From contig NZ_JH126470.1 in the NCBI RefSeq assembly GCF_000225705.1, positions 124,001-188,000 on the forward strand: a stretch of 64,000 bases of DNA, in the 5' to 3' direction. The stretch comes from Collinsella tanakaei YIT 12063 (GTDB lineage Bacteria; Actinomycetota; Coriobacteriia; Coriobacteriales; Coriobacteriaceae). Under the pieces are notes generated by a model. The model was not told the origin of the DNA. It worked only from the letters and a program-made list of their open reading frames with translations, and did not search any database. Both the position numbers and the translations under genes were made by a program. Each line of letters opens with the position of its first letter. Position 1 is the stretch's first letter. Below, piece by piece: positions 23,984 to 32,609 of the stretch.

Positions 23984-24877
23984 ATGTCAACTGAAACGCT
24001 CAGGAGCGCGTGCGCGCGCACGGATGATGAGATAGCGCTCATCGCCAATTCTATGCGCCACGACATCATCGCGATGCTCGAAGCCGCGGGCTCCGGTCAT
24101 CCCGGCGGCTCGCTGTCCGCGACCGACGCCATGGCGACCCTGTTCTTCTCCGGCGTCCTCGCATGGGACCCCCAGGATTCCTCGTCCGCAGACCGCGACC
24201 GTTTCGTCCTCTCAAAGGGACATGCCGCTCCCGCGCTGTACGCCCTGCTGGTCCAGCAGGGATTCTTGCCGCATGATGAGATTGTCACCCTGCGTCACAT
24301 GGGCAGCCGCTTGCAGGGCCATCCCGATAGCAACCTGTGCCCCGGCGTAGAGGTGGGCACCGGCTCGCTGGGTCAGGGCACTTCGATCGCCGCCGGCATG
24401 GCGCTGGGCTTGAAGCTCGATGCAGCCGCCGCGGGTACCGACCCCCAGCGTGTCTTCGTCCTCACCGGCGACGGCGAGCTGCAGGAGGGCCAGAACTGGG
24501 AGGCGGTCATGTTCGCCGCCCACAACAAGCTGGATAACCTTGTCCTCATGCTTGATAACAACAACCTGCAGATCGACGGCCACGTGACCGATGTCTGCAG
24601 CATCGAGTCCGCCGCCGAGAAGTTCCGCGCTTTTGGCTGGAACGTCCTTGCCTGCGACGGCCATAGCATCCCGGCTATCCGAGAGGCCCTGACTCAGGCC
24701 GTTGAGCACACCGGCGCCCCTACCGCCATCGTCTGCAAGACCGTCAAGGGCAAGGGCGTCTCCTTCATGGAGGACCAGGTGGGCTGGCACGGCAACGCTC
24801 CCAGCGCGGAGCAGGCCGCCGTCGCCCTGGCAGAGATCGATGCGGCGCGCGAGCAGCTCGCTGCGAAGGAGGCGTAA
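23984..24877 (+). CDS. Transketolase, N-terminal subunit
   Basis: This is the first half of a split transketolase, a thiamine-diphosphate enzyme of the pentose phosphate pathway. The 297-residue protein carries the substrate and TPP-phosphate binding half: GSGHPGGSLSATDAM, LSKGHAAPALYALL, GSLGQGTSIAAGMA and the GDGELQEGQNWEA...NLVLMLDNN Mg2+-TPP motif. The other half is the next gene, which starts 7 bp after the stop. The split form is usual in anaerobes and archaea. The ATG at 23984 has GAAGGGAAAGG upstream; a longer in-frame extension is not conserved. Confidence 0.95.
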   Translation: MSTETLRSACARTDDEIALIANSMRHDIIAMLEAAGSGHPGGSLSATDAMATLFFSGVLAWDPQDSSSADRDRFVLSKGHAAPALYALLVQQGFLPHDEIVTLRHMGSRLQGHPDSNLCPGVEVGTGSLGQGTSIAAGMALGLKLDAAAAGTDPQRVFVLTGDGELQEGQNWEAVMFAAHNKLDNLVLMLDNNNLQIDGHVTDVCSIESAAEKFRAFGWNVLACDGHSIPAIREALTQAVEHTGAPTAIVCKTVKGKGVSFMEDQVGWHGNAPSAEQAAVALAEIDAAREQLAAKEA

Positions 24878-24884
24878 AGACCCC

Positions 24885-25814
24885 ATGGCAAAAGCAACGC
24901 GTGCCGCTTTCGGCCCCACCCTTCTCGAGCTTGTGGACGAGGGCATCGACGTCATGGCCGTCGACGCCGACCTCGCCGGTTCCACCACCACCGCCAAGCT
25001 TGCTGCAGCTCATCCGGACCGTTTTGTCGACGTGGGCATCGCCGAGCAGAACATGATCGGCGTCGCCTCCGGCCTGGCGCTTACCGGCCGCACGGTCTTC
25101 ACCGGTTCCTTTGCAGTCTTTGGCTCCGGCCGCTGCTGGGAGCAGATCCGCAACACGGTGTGCATCTCTAACCTCAACGTCAAGGTGTGCCCCACCCATG
25201 CCGGCATCACCGTCGGCCCGGACGGCGAGACCCACCAGGCGCTCGAGGACATCGCCCTCATGCGCGTTCTGCCCCATATGCGCGTGCTGGTTCCGGCTGA
25301 CTACAACGCCGCCCGCGCCGCCATCAAGCTCGCCGCAAAGACCCCCGGCCCCTTCTACGTGCGCATGGGCCGCGAGCCTCTGCCCGAGGTCTACGGCGAG
25401 GACTTCTCCGTGGACACCGAGGCGTTCGCCAACGTGGTCCGCGAGGGCTCCGACATCTCCATCATGGCATGCGGCGTCGAGCTGGCCCACGCCCTGAAGG
25501 CTGCCGAGCTCCTCGCTGAGGAGGGCATCTCCGCAGAGGTCGTCGACATCATGAGCATCAAGCCCCTGGACGAGGAGACCATTCTCGCCAGCGCTGCCAA
25601 GACCGGCGTGGTCCTCACCGTTGAGGAGCACAGCGTCTACGGCGGCATGGGTTCCGCGGTCGCGGAGCTGCTGGCAGAAAAGCATCCCTGCCGCGTGAGC
25701 CGTCTGGGCATGACCGGCTTCGGTCAGTCCGGTAACGCCGCCGAGCTCTTGGCCCATTACGGCTTGGACGCCGCTGGCATCGTCGCCCGCGTGCACGAGG
25801 TTCTGGGCAAGTAG
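24885..25814 (+). CDS. Transketolase, C-terminal subunit
   Basis: The second half of the split transketolase, 309 residues: the pyrimidine-binding domain (DADLAGSTTT, VGIAEQNMIGVASGLALTG with the catalytic Glu) and the C-terminal domain (GSDISIMACGVELAHALKA, TVEEHSVYGGMGSAVAELL). It pairs with the preceding subunit to form the active heterotetramer. The GGAGG that serves it lies within the last codons of the upstream gene, so the two are coupled. An unusual repeat-rich region of about 700 bp follows it. Confidence 0.95.
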   Translation: MAKATRAAFGPTLLELVDEGIDVMAVDADLAGSTTTAKLAAAHPDRFVDVGIAEQNMIGVASGLALTGRTVFTGSFAVFGSGRCWEQIRNTVCISNLNVKVCPTHAGITVGPDGETHQALEDIALMRVLPHMRVLVPADYNAARAAIKLAAKTPGPFYVRMGREPLPEVYGEDFSVDTEAFANVVREGSDISIMACGVELAHALKAAELLAEEGISAEVVDIMSIKPLDEETILASAAKTGVVLTVEEHSVYGGMGSAVAELLAEKHPCRVSRLGMTGFGQSGNAAELLAHYGLDAAGIVARVHEVLGK

Positions 25815-25890
25815 GGGGCGAAGACGGGCGGGTGCCTGCACGGCTTCTCGTCCAACTAGTCAACTAGAGCTAGACAACTAGAACTGCTTC

Positions 25891-25927
25891 CAGGGGGGGG
25901 TTCTGCGTACGCGCGGACCCCCTCTTG
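25891..25927 (+). terminator. Probable terminator after transketolase
   Basis: The G-run at 25892-25900 pairs with CCCCC around 25918-25924, with an inner GCGTACGC palindrome. CTCTTGC follows, so the T-tract is weak. Just upstream (25854-25881) AACTAG occurs three times within 28 bp. Confidence 0.5.
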
Positions 25928-26243
25928 CTATTTTTGGCCTTCAGTTGGAGTTGCGCTCTGCTAAAAAGAGCCTTCATGTTGCCTGAATTGCTAAAAATCA
26001 CCTCCAGTTGGAGTTGATGTCAATCAGCGATAAGGGATGCGGCTCATCTACCTGCAGATTCTCTAAACCATCGTATCCATGAATCCGCGCCAAGTCCAAC
26101 TGAAGGTCGATTTCAGCAGTGCCAAGTCCAACTGGACCGTAAAAATAGCATCCAACTCCAACTGGTCCGCGATTTTAGCAAGCCAACTCCAACTGAAGCT
26201 CGATTTCAGTACAGCCAACTCCAACTGGAGGCTGAAAATAGCA
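25927..26243. repeat. Inverted array of 31-bp periodic TCCAACTG units, copy 2
   Basis: On the left CAGTTGGA occurs at 25942 and 26005 (63 bp apart, with a degenerate unit between). On the right TCCAACTG occurs at 26095, 26127, 26157, 26188 and 26220 (spacing 32, 30, 31, 32). The core between arms is 82 bp (26013-26094), the same as in copy 1 at 3.2-3.5 kb. Units add a TTTTAGCA or TTTCAGCA block about 10 bp after the motif. Little of the core is shared except a TCTACCTGC block. No open frame of coding character lies here. Confidence 0.85.
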
Positions 26244-26402
26244 GGACGAAGCGGACGGCGCAGGTGAAGCGGACGAAGCGGGCGACGCTGACGAGGCAGG
26301 CGAAGTAGGCGACGCTGACGAGAAGGACGAAGTGGGCGAAGCGGGCGACGCTGACGAGACGGGCGAAGTAGGCGACGCAGGCGAGGCAGGGCGACACGGG
26401 CG
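26242..26402. repeat. Minisatellite with 9-bp register
   Basis: About 160 bp are built from degenerate GGCGACGCTGACGAG-like 9-bp steps; that 15-mer occurs at 26281, 26308 and 26344 (27 and 36 bp apart). One plus frame reads Asp/Glu/Ala/Gly repeats but has an in-frame stop just upstream and no start; the minus frames read Ser/Pro or hydrophobic repeats. I regard it as a non-coding tandem repeat directly abutting the periodic array. Confidence 0.75.
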
Positions 26403-26521
26403 AAGCTCTATTTCGGCATGTCGATAACGCGCCTTATCGTGCTTGTTCTGTGCATCTGCGCAGGTCTTGCTAAAATAGCAAACGCATATGTAGTTCAAAC
26501 GCACGACACGAAGGAGCTCTA

Positions 26522-27739
26522 GTGGGTAACCACTTCCGTACATCCGGAGACGAGCAGTCCGCGTCTCAGGCGCCTATGCCCCAGGCAAACGGCGTTGAGA
26601 GCAAGGATTCCGTGCCGGATTTCCAGAGCGATCCGCTCGCACAGCACGCAGCTTCGGCAGGCGATGCTTCCGCCGCTCAGTCCGCGGCAAACCCCATGCT
26701 CAACATCCCTTCGCCCGCCGCGCCCGCGCAGCCGCGCGTCAACGTGCCCGACCCTTTGGTCGATCCCGTTGGTCCGTCTACGCCATCGCTGGCAGGCATT
26801 CCCGATCCGTCCGCTCCCGCAGCGGCCCCCGCGGCCACCGCAGCTGCCGTGACTGCTCCGGACGTCTTCATGACGCCTGCGGGCGCCGCCGGTCCCTCCA
26901 CGGACGCGGACGAGGCCCGTCAGATTCGCGACCTGGACGCAGCGCTCCAGAATCCGGACTTTACCTCGGTGTTCGCCCCGGCGGACCTGGACCGTGCCCA
27001 AGAGCGCAAGAAGATTGCGCGTCAGGCGGGCGTCGAGCCCGTCATCCTGACCGAGCACCTCACCAAGATCTATCCCGCGCAGCCCAATAAGCCCGCGTTG
27101 GACGATGTCAACATCGAGATCTATCCCGGAGAGTTCGTCTTCCTGGTCGGTCACTCCGGCTCCGGCAAGACCACGCTGCTCAACACCCTGCTGCGCAACG
27201 TCAAGCCTACTTCCGGCCGCGTGCTGGTCGCCGGTCAGGACCTCATGCGCATCAAGAACCGCCGCATTCCGTACCTTCGCCGCCAGATCGGCGCCGTCTT
27301 CCAGGACTACAAGCTCCTGCCCAACAAGACCGCGTACGAGAACGTGGCGTTCGCCCTGCAGTGCATCGGCAAGCCCCGCGGCGTTATCCGCGCCCAGGTA
27401 CCCGAGGTGCTGCGCCTGGTGGGTTTGGCGGATCAGATGGATTCCCTGCCCGACCAGCTTTCCGGCGGCGAGCAGCAGCGCGTCTCCGTCGCTCGCGCCA
27501 TGGTCAACCGCCCGCCGCTGCTCATCTGCGACGAGCCCACGGGCAACCTCGACCCGGCGATCTCGCTGGGCATCATGAAACTGCTCGAGCGCATCAACCG
27601 TACCGGCACGACCGTGATCGTGGCCACGCATGACCGCGAGATGGTCGATTCCATGCACCGTCGCGTTATCGCCCTCGAGGGCGGCCGCGTGATCCGCGAC
27701 CAGGAGAGGGGAGGCTACGGCAACTATGGCTCCTTCTAA
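26522..27739 (+). CDS. ftsE: Cell division ATPase FtsE with long N-terminal extension
   Basis: FtsE is the ATPase of FtsEX, which couples division to cell-wall hydrolase activation. Residues 173-395 are a standard FtsE: Walker A VGHSGSGKTTLL, Q-loop GAVFQDYKLLPNKTAYENV, signature LSGGEQQRVSVARA, Walker B LLICDEPTGNLD, and the switch His in VIVATHDREMV. The oddity is the first 170 residues, rich in Ala, Pro and Gln, with no fold I recognise; usual FtsE is about 230 residues. The GTG at 26522 has AAGGAG 5 bp upstream and no better internal start is visible before the core, so the extension appears to be translated. It overlaps ftsX by 14 bp. Confidence 0.92.
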   Translation: MGNHFRTSGDEQSASQAPMPQANGVESKDSVPDFQSDPLAQHAASAGDASAAQSAANPMLNIPSPAAPAQPRVNVPDPLVDPVGPSTPSLAGIPDPSAPAAAPAATAAAVTAPDVFMTPAGAAGPSTDADEARQIRDLDAALQNPDFTSVFAPADLDRAQERKKIARQAGVEPVILTEHLTKIYPAQPNKPALDDVNIEIYPGEFVFLVGHSGSGKTTLLNTLLRNVKPTSGRVLVAGQDLMRIKNRRIPYLRRQIGAVFQDYKLLPNKTAYENVAFALQCIGKPRGVIRAQVPEVLRLVGLADQMDSLPDQLSGGEQQRVSVARAMVNRPPLLICDEPTGNLDPAISLGIMKLLERINRTGTTVIVATHDREMVDSMHRRVIALEGGRVIRDQERGGYGNYGSF

Positions 27740-28643
27740 TCTGGGCTACTCCCTGCGCGAGGCAGGCAGCCACTTCACCCGCAACTGGACCACGTCGTTG
27801 GGCGCGGTCATCACCATCTTCTTGTCGCTGTTCATCATCGGCTTGTTCATCATCGGCTCCGCCATGATCAACTCCATGATCGGCAGCGTTCAGGACACCG
27901 TTAAGATCTCCGCCTTCATCTCGGACGATGCATCGGACGAGGACGTCGAGGCCTTCATGGAGAAGATCGAGGGCTGGGACAACGTCAAGAACGTCGAGTT
28001 CAAGACCAAGGACGATGCCCTGGAGGACTTCCAGAGCAGCTCCAGCGACGCCGACGCAACCATCTCCGCCCTGGACGGCGAGAACCCGCTGCCCCGCTCG
28101 TACACCATCGAGATGAACGAGCCCAGCCAGGTCGAGGAGATGGCCAACAAGATCAAGCAGGACTCGGACTTCCAGCAGATCGTTGATGGCGGCAACGTGG
28201 ACGAGTCGGTCCTCTACGGCCAGGAGGAGGTCGCGCGCCTGTTCCAGTTCACCGATTACATCCGCCTGGCGGCTGTGGTGCTGGTGGCTCTGCTCACCTT
28301 CGTAGCGTTCATCTTCATCAACAACACCATCCGCCTGTCAATCACCGCGCGCCGTCGAGAGATCGCGATCATGCGCCTGGTGGGTGCCTCCAACGGCTTC
28401 ATCCGCGGGCCGTTTGTGGCCGAGGGCGTGCTGCAGGCGTTGTTGGGATCGCTTCTGGCCATCGGTTGCCTTGAGCTGGTCCGCAACTTCCTCATGCCTC
28501 TCATCCAGGAGAACCTCAAGTTCATGCCGTTCAACGTTACCATGGCGATGTACCTGGCAACCTACGGTTCGCTTATCCTGGTTGGTATTGTTATCGGTCT
28601 TTTTGGCTCGGCTATCGCCATGCGCCGCTACCTCAAGGTCTAG
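27726..28643 (+). CDS. ftsX: Cell division protein FtsX
   Basis: FtsX is the membrane partner of FtsE. The 305-residue protein has a cytosolic start (NLGYSLREAGSHFTRNW, typical), TM1 (SLGAVITIFLSLFIIGLFIIG), a large extracellular loop (residues 50-165) that contacts wall hydrolases or their activators, then three TM helices around LAAVVLVALLTFVAFIFIN, EGVLQALLGSLLAIG and LATYGSLILVGIVIGLF. The start overlaps the ftsE frame, with GAGGGGAGG upstream, so translation is coupled. No PcsB/CwlO-like partner gene is adjacent. A strong terminator follows. Confidence 0.95.
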   Translation: MAPSNLGYSLREAGSHFTRNWTTSLGAVITIFLSLFIIGLFIIGSAMINSMIGSVQDTVKISAFISDDASDEDVEAFMEKIEGWDNVKNVEFKTKDDALEDFQSSSSDADATISALDGENPLPRSYTIEMNEPSQVEEMANKIKQDSDFQQIVDGGNVDESVLYGQEEVARLFQFTDYIRLAAVVLVALLTFVAFIFINNTIRLSITARRREIAIMRLVGASNGFIRGPFVAEGVLQALLGSLLAIGCLELVRNFLMPLIQENLKFMPFNVTMAMYLATYGSLILVGIVIGLFGSAIAMRRYLKV

Positions 28644-28711
28644 CGCCGCGCTATACTCGTCCAAAAGGTCCTTCGAGTTGGCCGTACGGCCATGACAGCT
28701 TGCACGTATAT

Positions 28712-28786
28712 CCCGGGCGGGACTTCGGCAAGGTGAGTGCAACATATGCGCATCGCCATGTCCAAGTCCCGCCCGGGTTTTGTTTG
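28712..28786 (+). terminator. Terminator after ftsX
   Basis: CCCGGGCGGGACTT (28712-28725) pairs perfectly with 28764-28777, followed by TTTTGTTT. The loop is unusually long (38 nt) and contains the palindrome ATGCGCAT. It lacks the conserved TCTGA/GAAC core of the hairpin family. Confidence 0.85.
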
Positions 28787-28908
28787 GGTATAACAACGCC
28801 TGTTCGCGGTGCCCTTGTTTCTTTGGACGATGATTCGCACGAGGAGCCGCTTTTGATATATCGACGCGCCACCCGCACGCTGCGGCGGGCGCGAAAGGGG
28901 GTGCGTCG

Positions 28909-31038
28909 GTGGGACGCAAAAAGAAGGGGCGCGGCGGTCGCAAGGGTCCGGCGCGCACCCAACACCAAGCCGGCCTTATCGGCACGGTTCATATTACGGA
29001 GCGATCTGGCTATGTTGAATGCGCGGAGGGCGAGTTCAAACTCACCAGCCGCGGGCTTCGCGAGGCCATGAACGGCGACCGCGTTCATGCCAGCCTATGC
29101 CGCGGACCCCACGGTGAGCGCCGCGCTATTATCGAGAGCGTCATCGAGCATGCCGCCACCTCCGTGATAGGTACCTTTGTGCAAAACGGGCCGCTGGGCG
29201 TGGTCCATCCGCTGGACGCGCGCATTAGGCAGGATTTCTTTATCCTCCCTACGGACAATAGCCCCAAGCACCACAAGGTCAAGCCTGGCGACATCGTGTC
29301 CGCCCGTATCGAGACCTATCCGTCGCGCTATGAATCCGGCGTGGCGACCATCGAGCGCCGCATCGGCGATGCGGGCGCGCCGGACCTGGGCATCCAGTGC
29401 ATCATGGCCCGCTATGATTTGAGTGACGGCTACAACCCTCGTGCGCTTGAAGAAGCCCGGGCGCTAGACCTGGATGTCGAGGCCGCTCTTGCGGACCCGC
29501 TGCGTCGCGACATCCGCGATCGCTTCCTTATCACCATCGACCCCGTTGACGCGCGCGATTTCGACGACGCCATCTCCGTTGCGCGCACGCCGGATGGTGG
29601 CTGGAACCTGGGCGTCCATATCGCCGACGTCTCGCATTACGTGACGTGGGAAAGCTCGATCGACCTTGAGGCGCGCACTCGCTCCACGTCCGTCTACCTT
29701 GCCGACCGCGTGCTCCCTATGCTGCCCGAGCGTCTTTCCAACAACCTGTGCTCGCTTGTTCCGCTCCAGGACCGTTTGGCCTTTACGGTCGATATGGTTC
29801 TTTCGCCCGCCGGTCGCGTGCGGTCCTACACTATGTTCCCATCCGTAATCCACTCGCGCGTGCGCATGGACTACGCCGCTGCGGACGCGCTGCTGCAAGA
29901 TCCGCTCGCATTGGGCGATGAGCCTTCGTTCCAGCGCGCTCGCGCCTGCCTTGCCCAGGCGGAGGAAGCCGGCGTCGACCTCGCGGCTTTTCTGCGCGAT
30001 GCGAACGACCTTGCCCATGCGCGCCAAAAGATTCGCCACGAGCGCGGCGCCATCGACTTCGAGACGGTCGAGGTCCATGCGATCTTGGACAATGAAGGCT
30101 ATCCGGTCGAGCTGGTGAACCGCATCCGCACCGACGCGACCTCGCTCATCGAGGAAGCCATGTTGCTTGCCAACGAATGCGTGGCGGAGCGTTTGGCGGA
30201 CGAGGGCGCGCCCGCGGCCTTTCGCGTGCACGAGCCGCCGTCTCCGGACAACCTGGTGGCCGCCGCGCGCGTGCTGGCAGATCTGGGGGCGATCTCGCCG
30301 CAGCAGGCATCTGAGATCGAGTTAGGCGACCCGCACGCCATCGAGCAGGGCGTCGAGGCAGCGCATGGCACGCCTTTCGAGGAGCTCACCAACGCCCTGT
30401 TGCTCCGCGCGATGCAGCGCGCCGTCTACAAGCCGCACAACCAGGGTCACTTTGCCTTGGGCGCACCGGCCTACTGCCATTTCACCAGTCCCATTCGCCG
30501 CTATCCGGACCTGTTGATCCATCGTGCGCTCAAGCTTTCGCTCGCCCGCGAGCATCTGGGTAAAAAGGCCGCGCGCGAACGCACGGACGCCCTGGTGGGC
30601 ACCGGACGGCAGGCGCTCGACCAGATCGCCCCGCAGCTCTGTCGCCACGCCAGCGATCGAGAGCGCTTGGCAGACGCCGCCGCGCACGCCACGCAAAAGG
30701 TCAAGGTGGCGCAGTATTACGGTGAGCGCATAGGCCAGCGTTTCTGCGGCACCGTGTCTTGGATAGACCGCATGGGCGTCTTTGTTCGCCTGGATGATAC
30801 CGGCGCCGAGGGCCTGGTGCGCATGAGCAGCCTTGGAGTCAACGGCGATTGGTGGGAGCTGGACGAGGACGCGCTCACGCTTGCCAGCTCGTCCACGGGC
30901 GATGTCATCGAGCTGGGCCGTCGCATGGTGATCGAGGTCTCAAGCGTCAACGTCATACGCGGGCACCTCGACTTCAAGCTCGTCCACGCGGTCACGCCCT
31001 CGAGCACGTTGGCGCTCCGGCAGCCTGCTCGTCCCTAG
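28909..31038 (+). CDS. rnr: Ribonuclease R
   Basis: RNase R is a 3'-5' exoribonuclease that degrades structured RNA and, with SmpB/tmRNA, mRNA from stalled ribosomes. The 709-residue protein has a basic N-terminus (GRKKKGRGGRKG), cold-shock domains (residues 20-150), the RNB catalytic domain with the acidic cluster DPVDARDFDDAIS near residue 215 and the FTSPIRRYPDLL motif, and a C-terminal S1 domain (FCGTVSWIDRMGVFVRLDD). The GTG start at 28909 follows GAAAGGGGG; no ATG in frame would keep the N-terminal domain. smpB lies two genes downstream, consistent with a trans-translation cluster. Confidence 0.95.
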   Translation: MGRKKKGRGGRKGPARTQHQAGLIGTVHITERSGYVECAEGEFKLTSRGLREAMNGDRVHASLCRGPHGERRAIIESVIEHAATSVIGTFVQNGPLGVVHPLDARIRQDFFILPTDNSPKHHKVKPGDIVSARIETYPSRYESGVATIERRIGDAGAPDLGIQCIMARYDLSDGYNPRALEEARALDLDVEAALADPLRRDIRDRFLITIDPVDARDFDDAISVARTPDGGWNLGVHIADVSHYVTWESSIDLEARTRSTSVYLADRVLPMLPERLSNNLCSLVPLQDRLAFTVDMVLSPAGRVRSYTMFPSVIHSRVRMDYAAADALLQDPLALGDEPSFQRARACLAQAEEAGVDLAAFLRDANDLAHARQKIRHERGAIDFETVEVHAILDNEGYPVELVNRIRTDATSLIEEAMLLANECVAERLADEGAPAAFRVHEPPSPDNLVAAARVLADLGAISPQQASEIELGDPHAIEQGVEAAHGTPFEELTNALLLRAMQRAVYKPHNQGHFALGAPAYCHFTSPIRRYPDLLIHRALKLSLAREHLGKKAARERTDALVGTGRQALDQIAPQLCRHASDRERLADAAAHATQKVKVAQYYGERIGQRFCGTVSWIDRMGVFVRLDDTGAEGLVRMSSLGVNGDWWELDEDALTLASSSTGDVIELGRRMVIEVSSVNVIRGHLDFKLVHAVTPSSTLALRQPARP

Positions 31039-31088
31039 CAGCACGGCTTGCGCTACACTGGTGGCTGATTGTTTTTACAGGAGGAACC

Positions 31089-31979
31089 ATGGATCTACCT
31101 ATCGATGCCCATGATATCGAATACGCCGAGAACTTCCTTGTGACCGGCGATCTGGCGACGGCCGTGCCGCTGCTGGAGAAACTCGTCCAAATGCTTGAGG
31201 AATACGTCGAGGCCGAATGCTCCGATACCTCCAAGACGCAGTGGTTCAGCTTCGCCGACCCCTTTGAGCGCTTGGCGTACCGCCGCATCGAGCGCGACCC
31301 GCGCGAGCTGGTGCAGATGGAGGCGCCGGTCGACCGCCTCTATGGCGCCCTTGGCTTCGCTTACATTCGCCAGCAGCAGTGGGAATCCGCTCGCGACGCC
31401 CTTATGCAGGCAGTGCGTTGGAATCCCATGAACTGCAACTACCGTTTGGACCTGGCGGAGCTCTTCCGCGTGCTGGGCGACGTGCAGGAGTGGGCTGCGC
31501 TGAGCAATTCCGTGATCGAGCGCGCATCCGACAACCGTTCCGCGGCACGCGCCTACGCCAACCTGGGCCAGTTCTTTTTGGATGAGGACCGCGCCTCCGC
31601 CGCATCTGGCTGCGCGCGCATCGCCCAGCGCCTGGCGCCAACGGAGCAGCGCGTGGTCCGCTTGATGAGCCGCCTTATGAACGAGCATCCAGAGGTCGCG
31701 GAAGAGACGGACGACCATGTTATGGGCGAGCTGGTACTTGAGGGCGTGCCCACCACACCCAATGCCGAGATCGCGGTCTGCCTGCTCATGTGCGCTTCTG
31801 ACGCAGCAGCAGAGGGCGATACCGCCATGGCGACCGATCTCACCGTGCGCGCGCACCACCTGGTGGGCGAGGAGGCTTGCAAGGCGCTTATCAAGCTCAT
31901 CTATGAGTCGGATGCCGAGCTCAAGGCCGAGCGCGCTGCCGGCTCCGTCGATCCGCGTTCCGACGAGGCGGGGGAGTAG
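31089..31979 (+). CDS. TPR-like protein, function unknown
   Basis: This 296-residue soluble, mostly helical protein carries repeats of TPR type: YGALGFAYIRQQQWESARDA (residues 83-102) and CNYRLDLAELFRVLGD, then AYANLGQFFLDEDRASA. It has no signal peptide or membrane segment. I do not recognise a specific family. It sits between rnr and smpB with a gap of only 2 bp to smpB, so it is in the same unit and may assist RNA decay or ribosome rescue, an inference from position alone. AGGAGG precedes the ATG. Confidence 0.8.
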   Translation: MDLPIDAHDIEYAENFLVTGDLATAVPLLEKLVQMLEEYVEAECSDTSKTQWFSFADPFERLAYRRIERDPRELVQMEAPVDRLYGALGFAYIRQQQWESARDALMQAVRWNPMNCNYRLDLAELFRVLGDVQEWAALSNSVIERASDNRSAARAYANLGQFFLDEDRASAASGCARIAQRLAPTEQRVVRLMSRLMNEHPEVAEETDDHVMGELVLEGVPTTPNAEIAVCLLMCASDAAAEGDTAMATDLTVRAHHLVGEEACKALIKLIYESDAELKAERAAGSVDPRSDEAGE

Positions 31980-31981
31980 CC

Positions 31982-32452
31982 ATGCCCAGCCGCAAAGAAC
32001 GCAAGACCATCGCCAAGAATCGCTCCGCGCATCACGAGTACTTTATCGACGAGACGTTTGAGTGCGGCGTGGTGCTCGCGGGCACCGAGGTTCGCAGCCT
32101 GCGCGAGCGAGCCTGCCAGATAACCGACACCTTCGCCCTTATCCGCAACGGCGAGTGCTGGCTGATCGGCGTTCACATCCATCCGTATTCGCACGGTTCC
32201 ATTTTCAATCGCGATCCGGATCGTCGTCGCAAGCTGCTGCTCCATCGCAAGCAGATCGATTACTTGGACGGCAAGCTTCGCAACAAGGGCTACGCCCTGG
32301 TGCCGCTGGAGCTCTATTTTGATGACAACGGCCGCGTCAAGCTGCTGCTTGGCCTGGGTCGCGGAAAGAAGCTCTACGACAAGCGCGACGATATGGCCAA
32401 GCGCGATATGCAGCGCGAGATCGACCGCGCGCTCAAAACCCGTAGCCGCTAG
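31982..32452 (+). CDS. smpB: SsrA-binding protein SmpB
   Basis: SmpB carries tmRNA into stalled ribosomes. The 156-residue protein is full length: NRSAHHEYFIDETFECGVVL (N-terminal beta barrel), GTEVRSLRE, the RRKLLLHRKQID stretch, LVPLELYF, and a basic C-terminal tail (LGRGKKLYDKRDDMAKRD) that enters the mRNA channel. The ATG lies 2 bp after the preceding stop. I looked for the tmRNA gene, which often lies next to smpB, and saw none in the flanking sequence. Confidence 0.97.
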   Translation: MPSRKERKTIAKNRSAHHEYFIDETFECGVVLAGTEVRSLRERACQITDTFALIRNGECWLIGVHIHPYSHGSIFNRDPDRRRKLLLHRKQIDYLDGKLRNKGYALVPLELYFDDNGRVKLLLGLGRGKKLYDKRDDMAKRDMQREIDRALKTRSR

Positions 32453-32473
32453 GCTGCGCCGAACAGCCTAATT
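32450..32473 (+). terminator. Weak terminator after smpB
   Basis: TAGGCT (32450-32455) pairs with AGCCTA (32464-32469), followed by ATTTG. The short stem and poor T-run make it uncertain. Confidence 0.4.
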
Positions 32474-32609
32474 TGCACAGCGCTGCGCTTTGGAGTCCAT
32501 GTGCGCGGGTAGAATCTTTGATGCAAATGTCGCGACGCGCGGGCACCATGTTTCGCCTGGCAACACGTCCGCGCGGCGCGGCGACATCTCTACGTTAAGA
32601 GGGGACGTC

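Noticed and set aside
25927-26243. CRISPR array
   Set aside because: Repeat units are only 8-12 bp conserved within a 31-bp period, occur in both orientations, lack unique spacers and have no cas genes nearby.
26206-26543. Minus-strand Ser/Pro-rich small proteins over the minisatellite
   Set aside because: They are translations of a tandem repeat, have no ribosome site, and all frames are equally repetitive.
32453-32609. tmRNA gene beside smpB
   Set aside because: No tRNA-Ala-like ends or tag-coding sequence could be recognised here.
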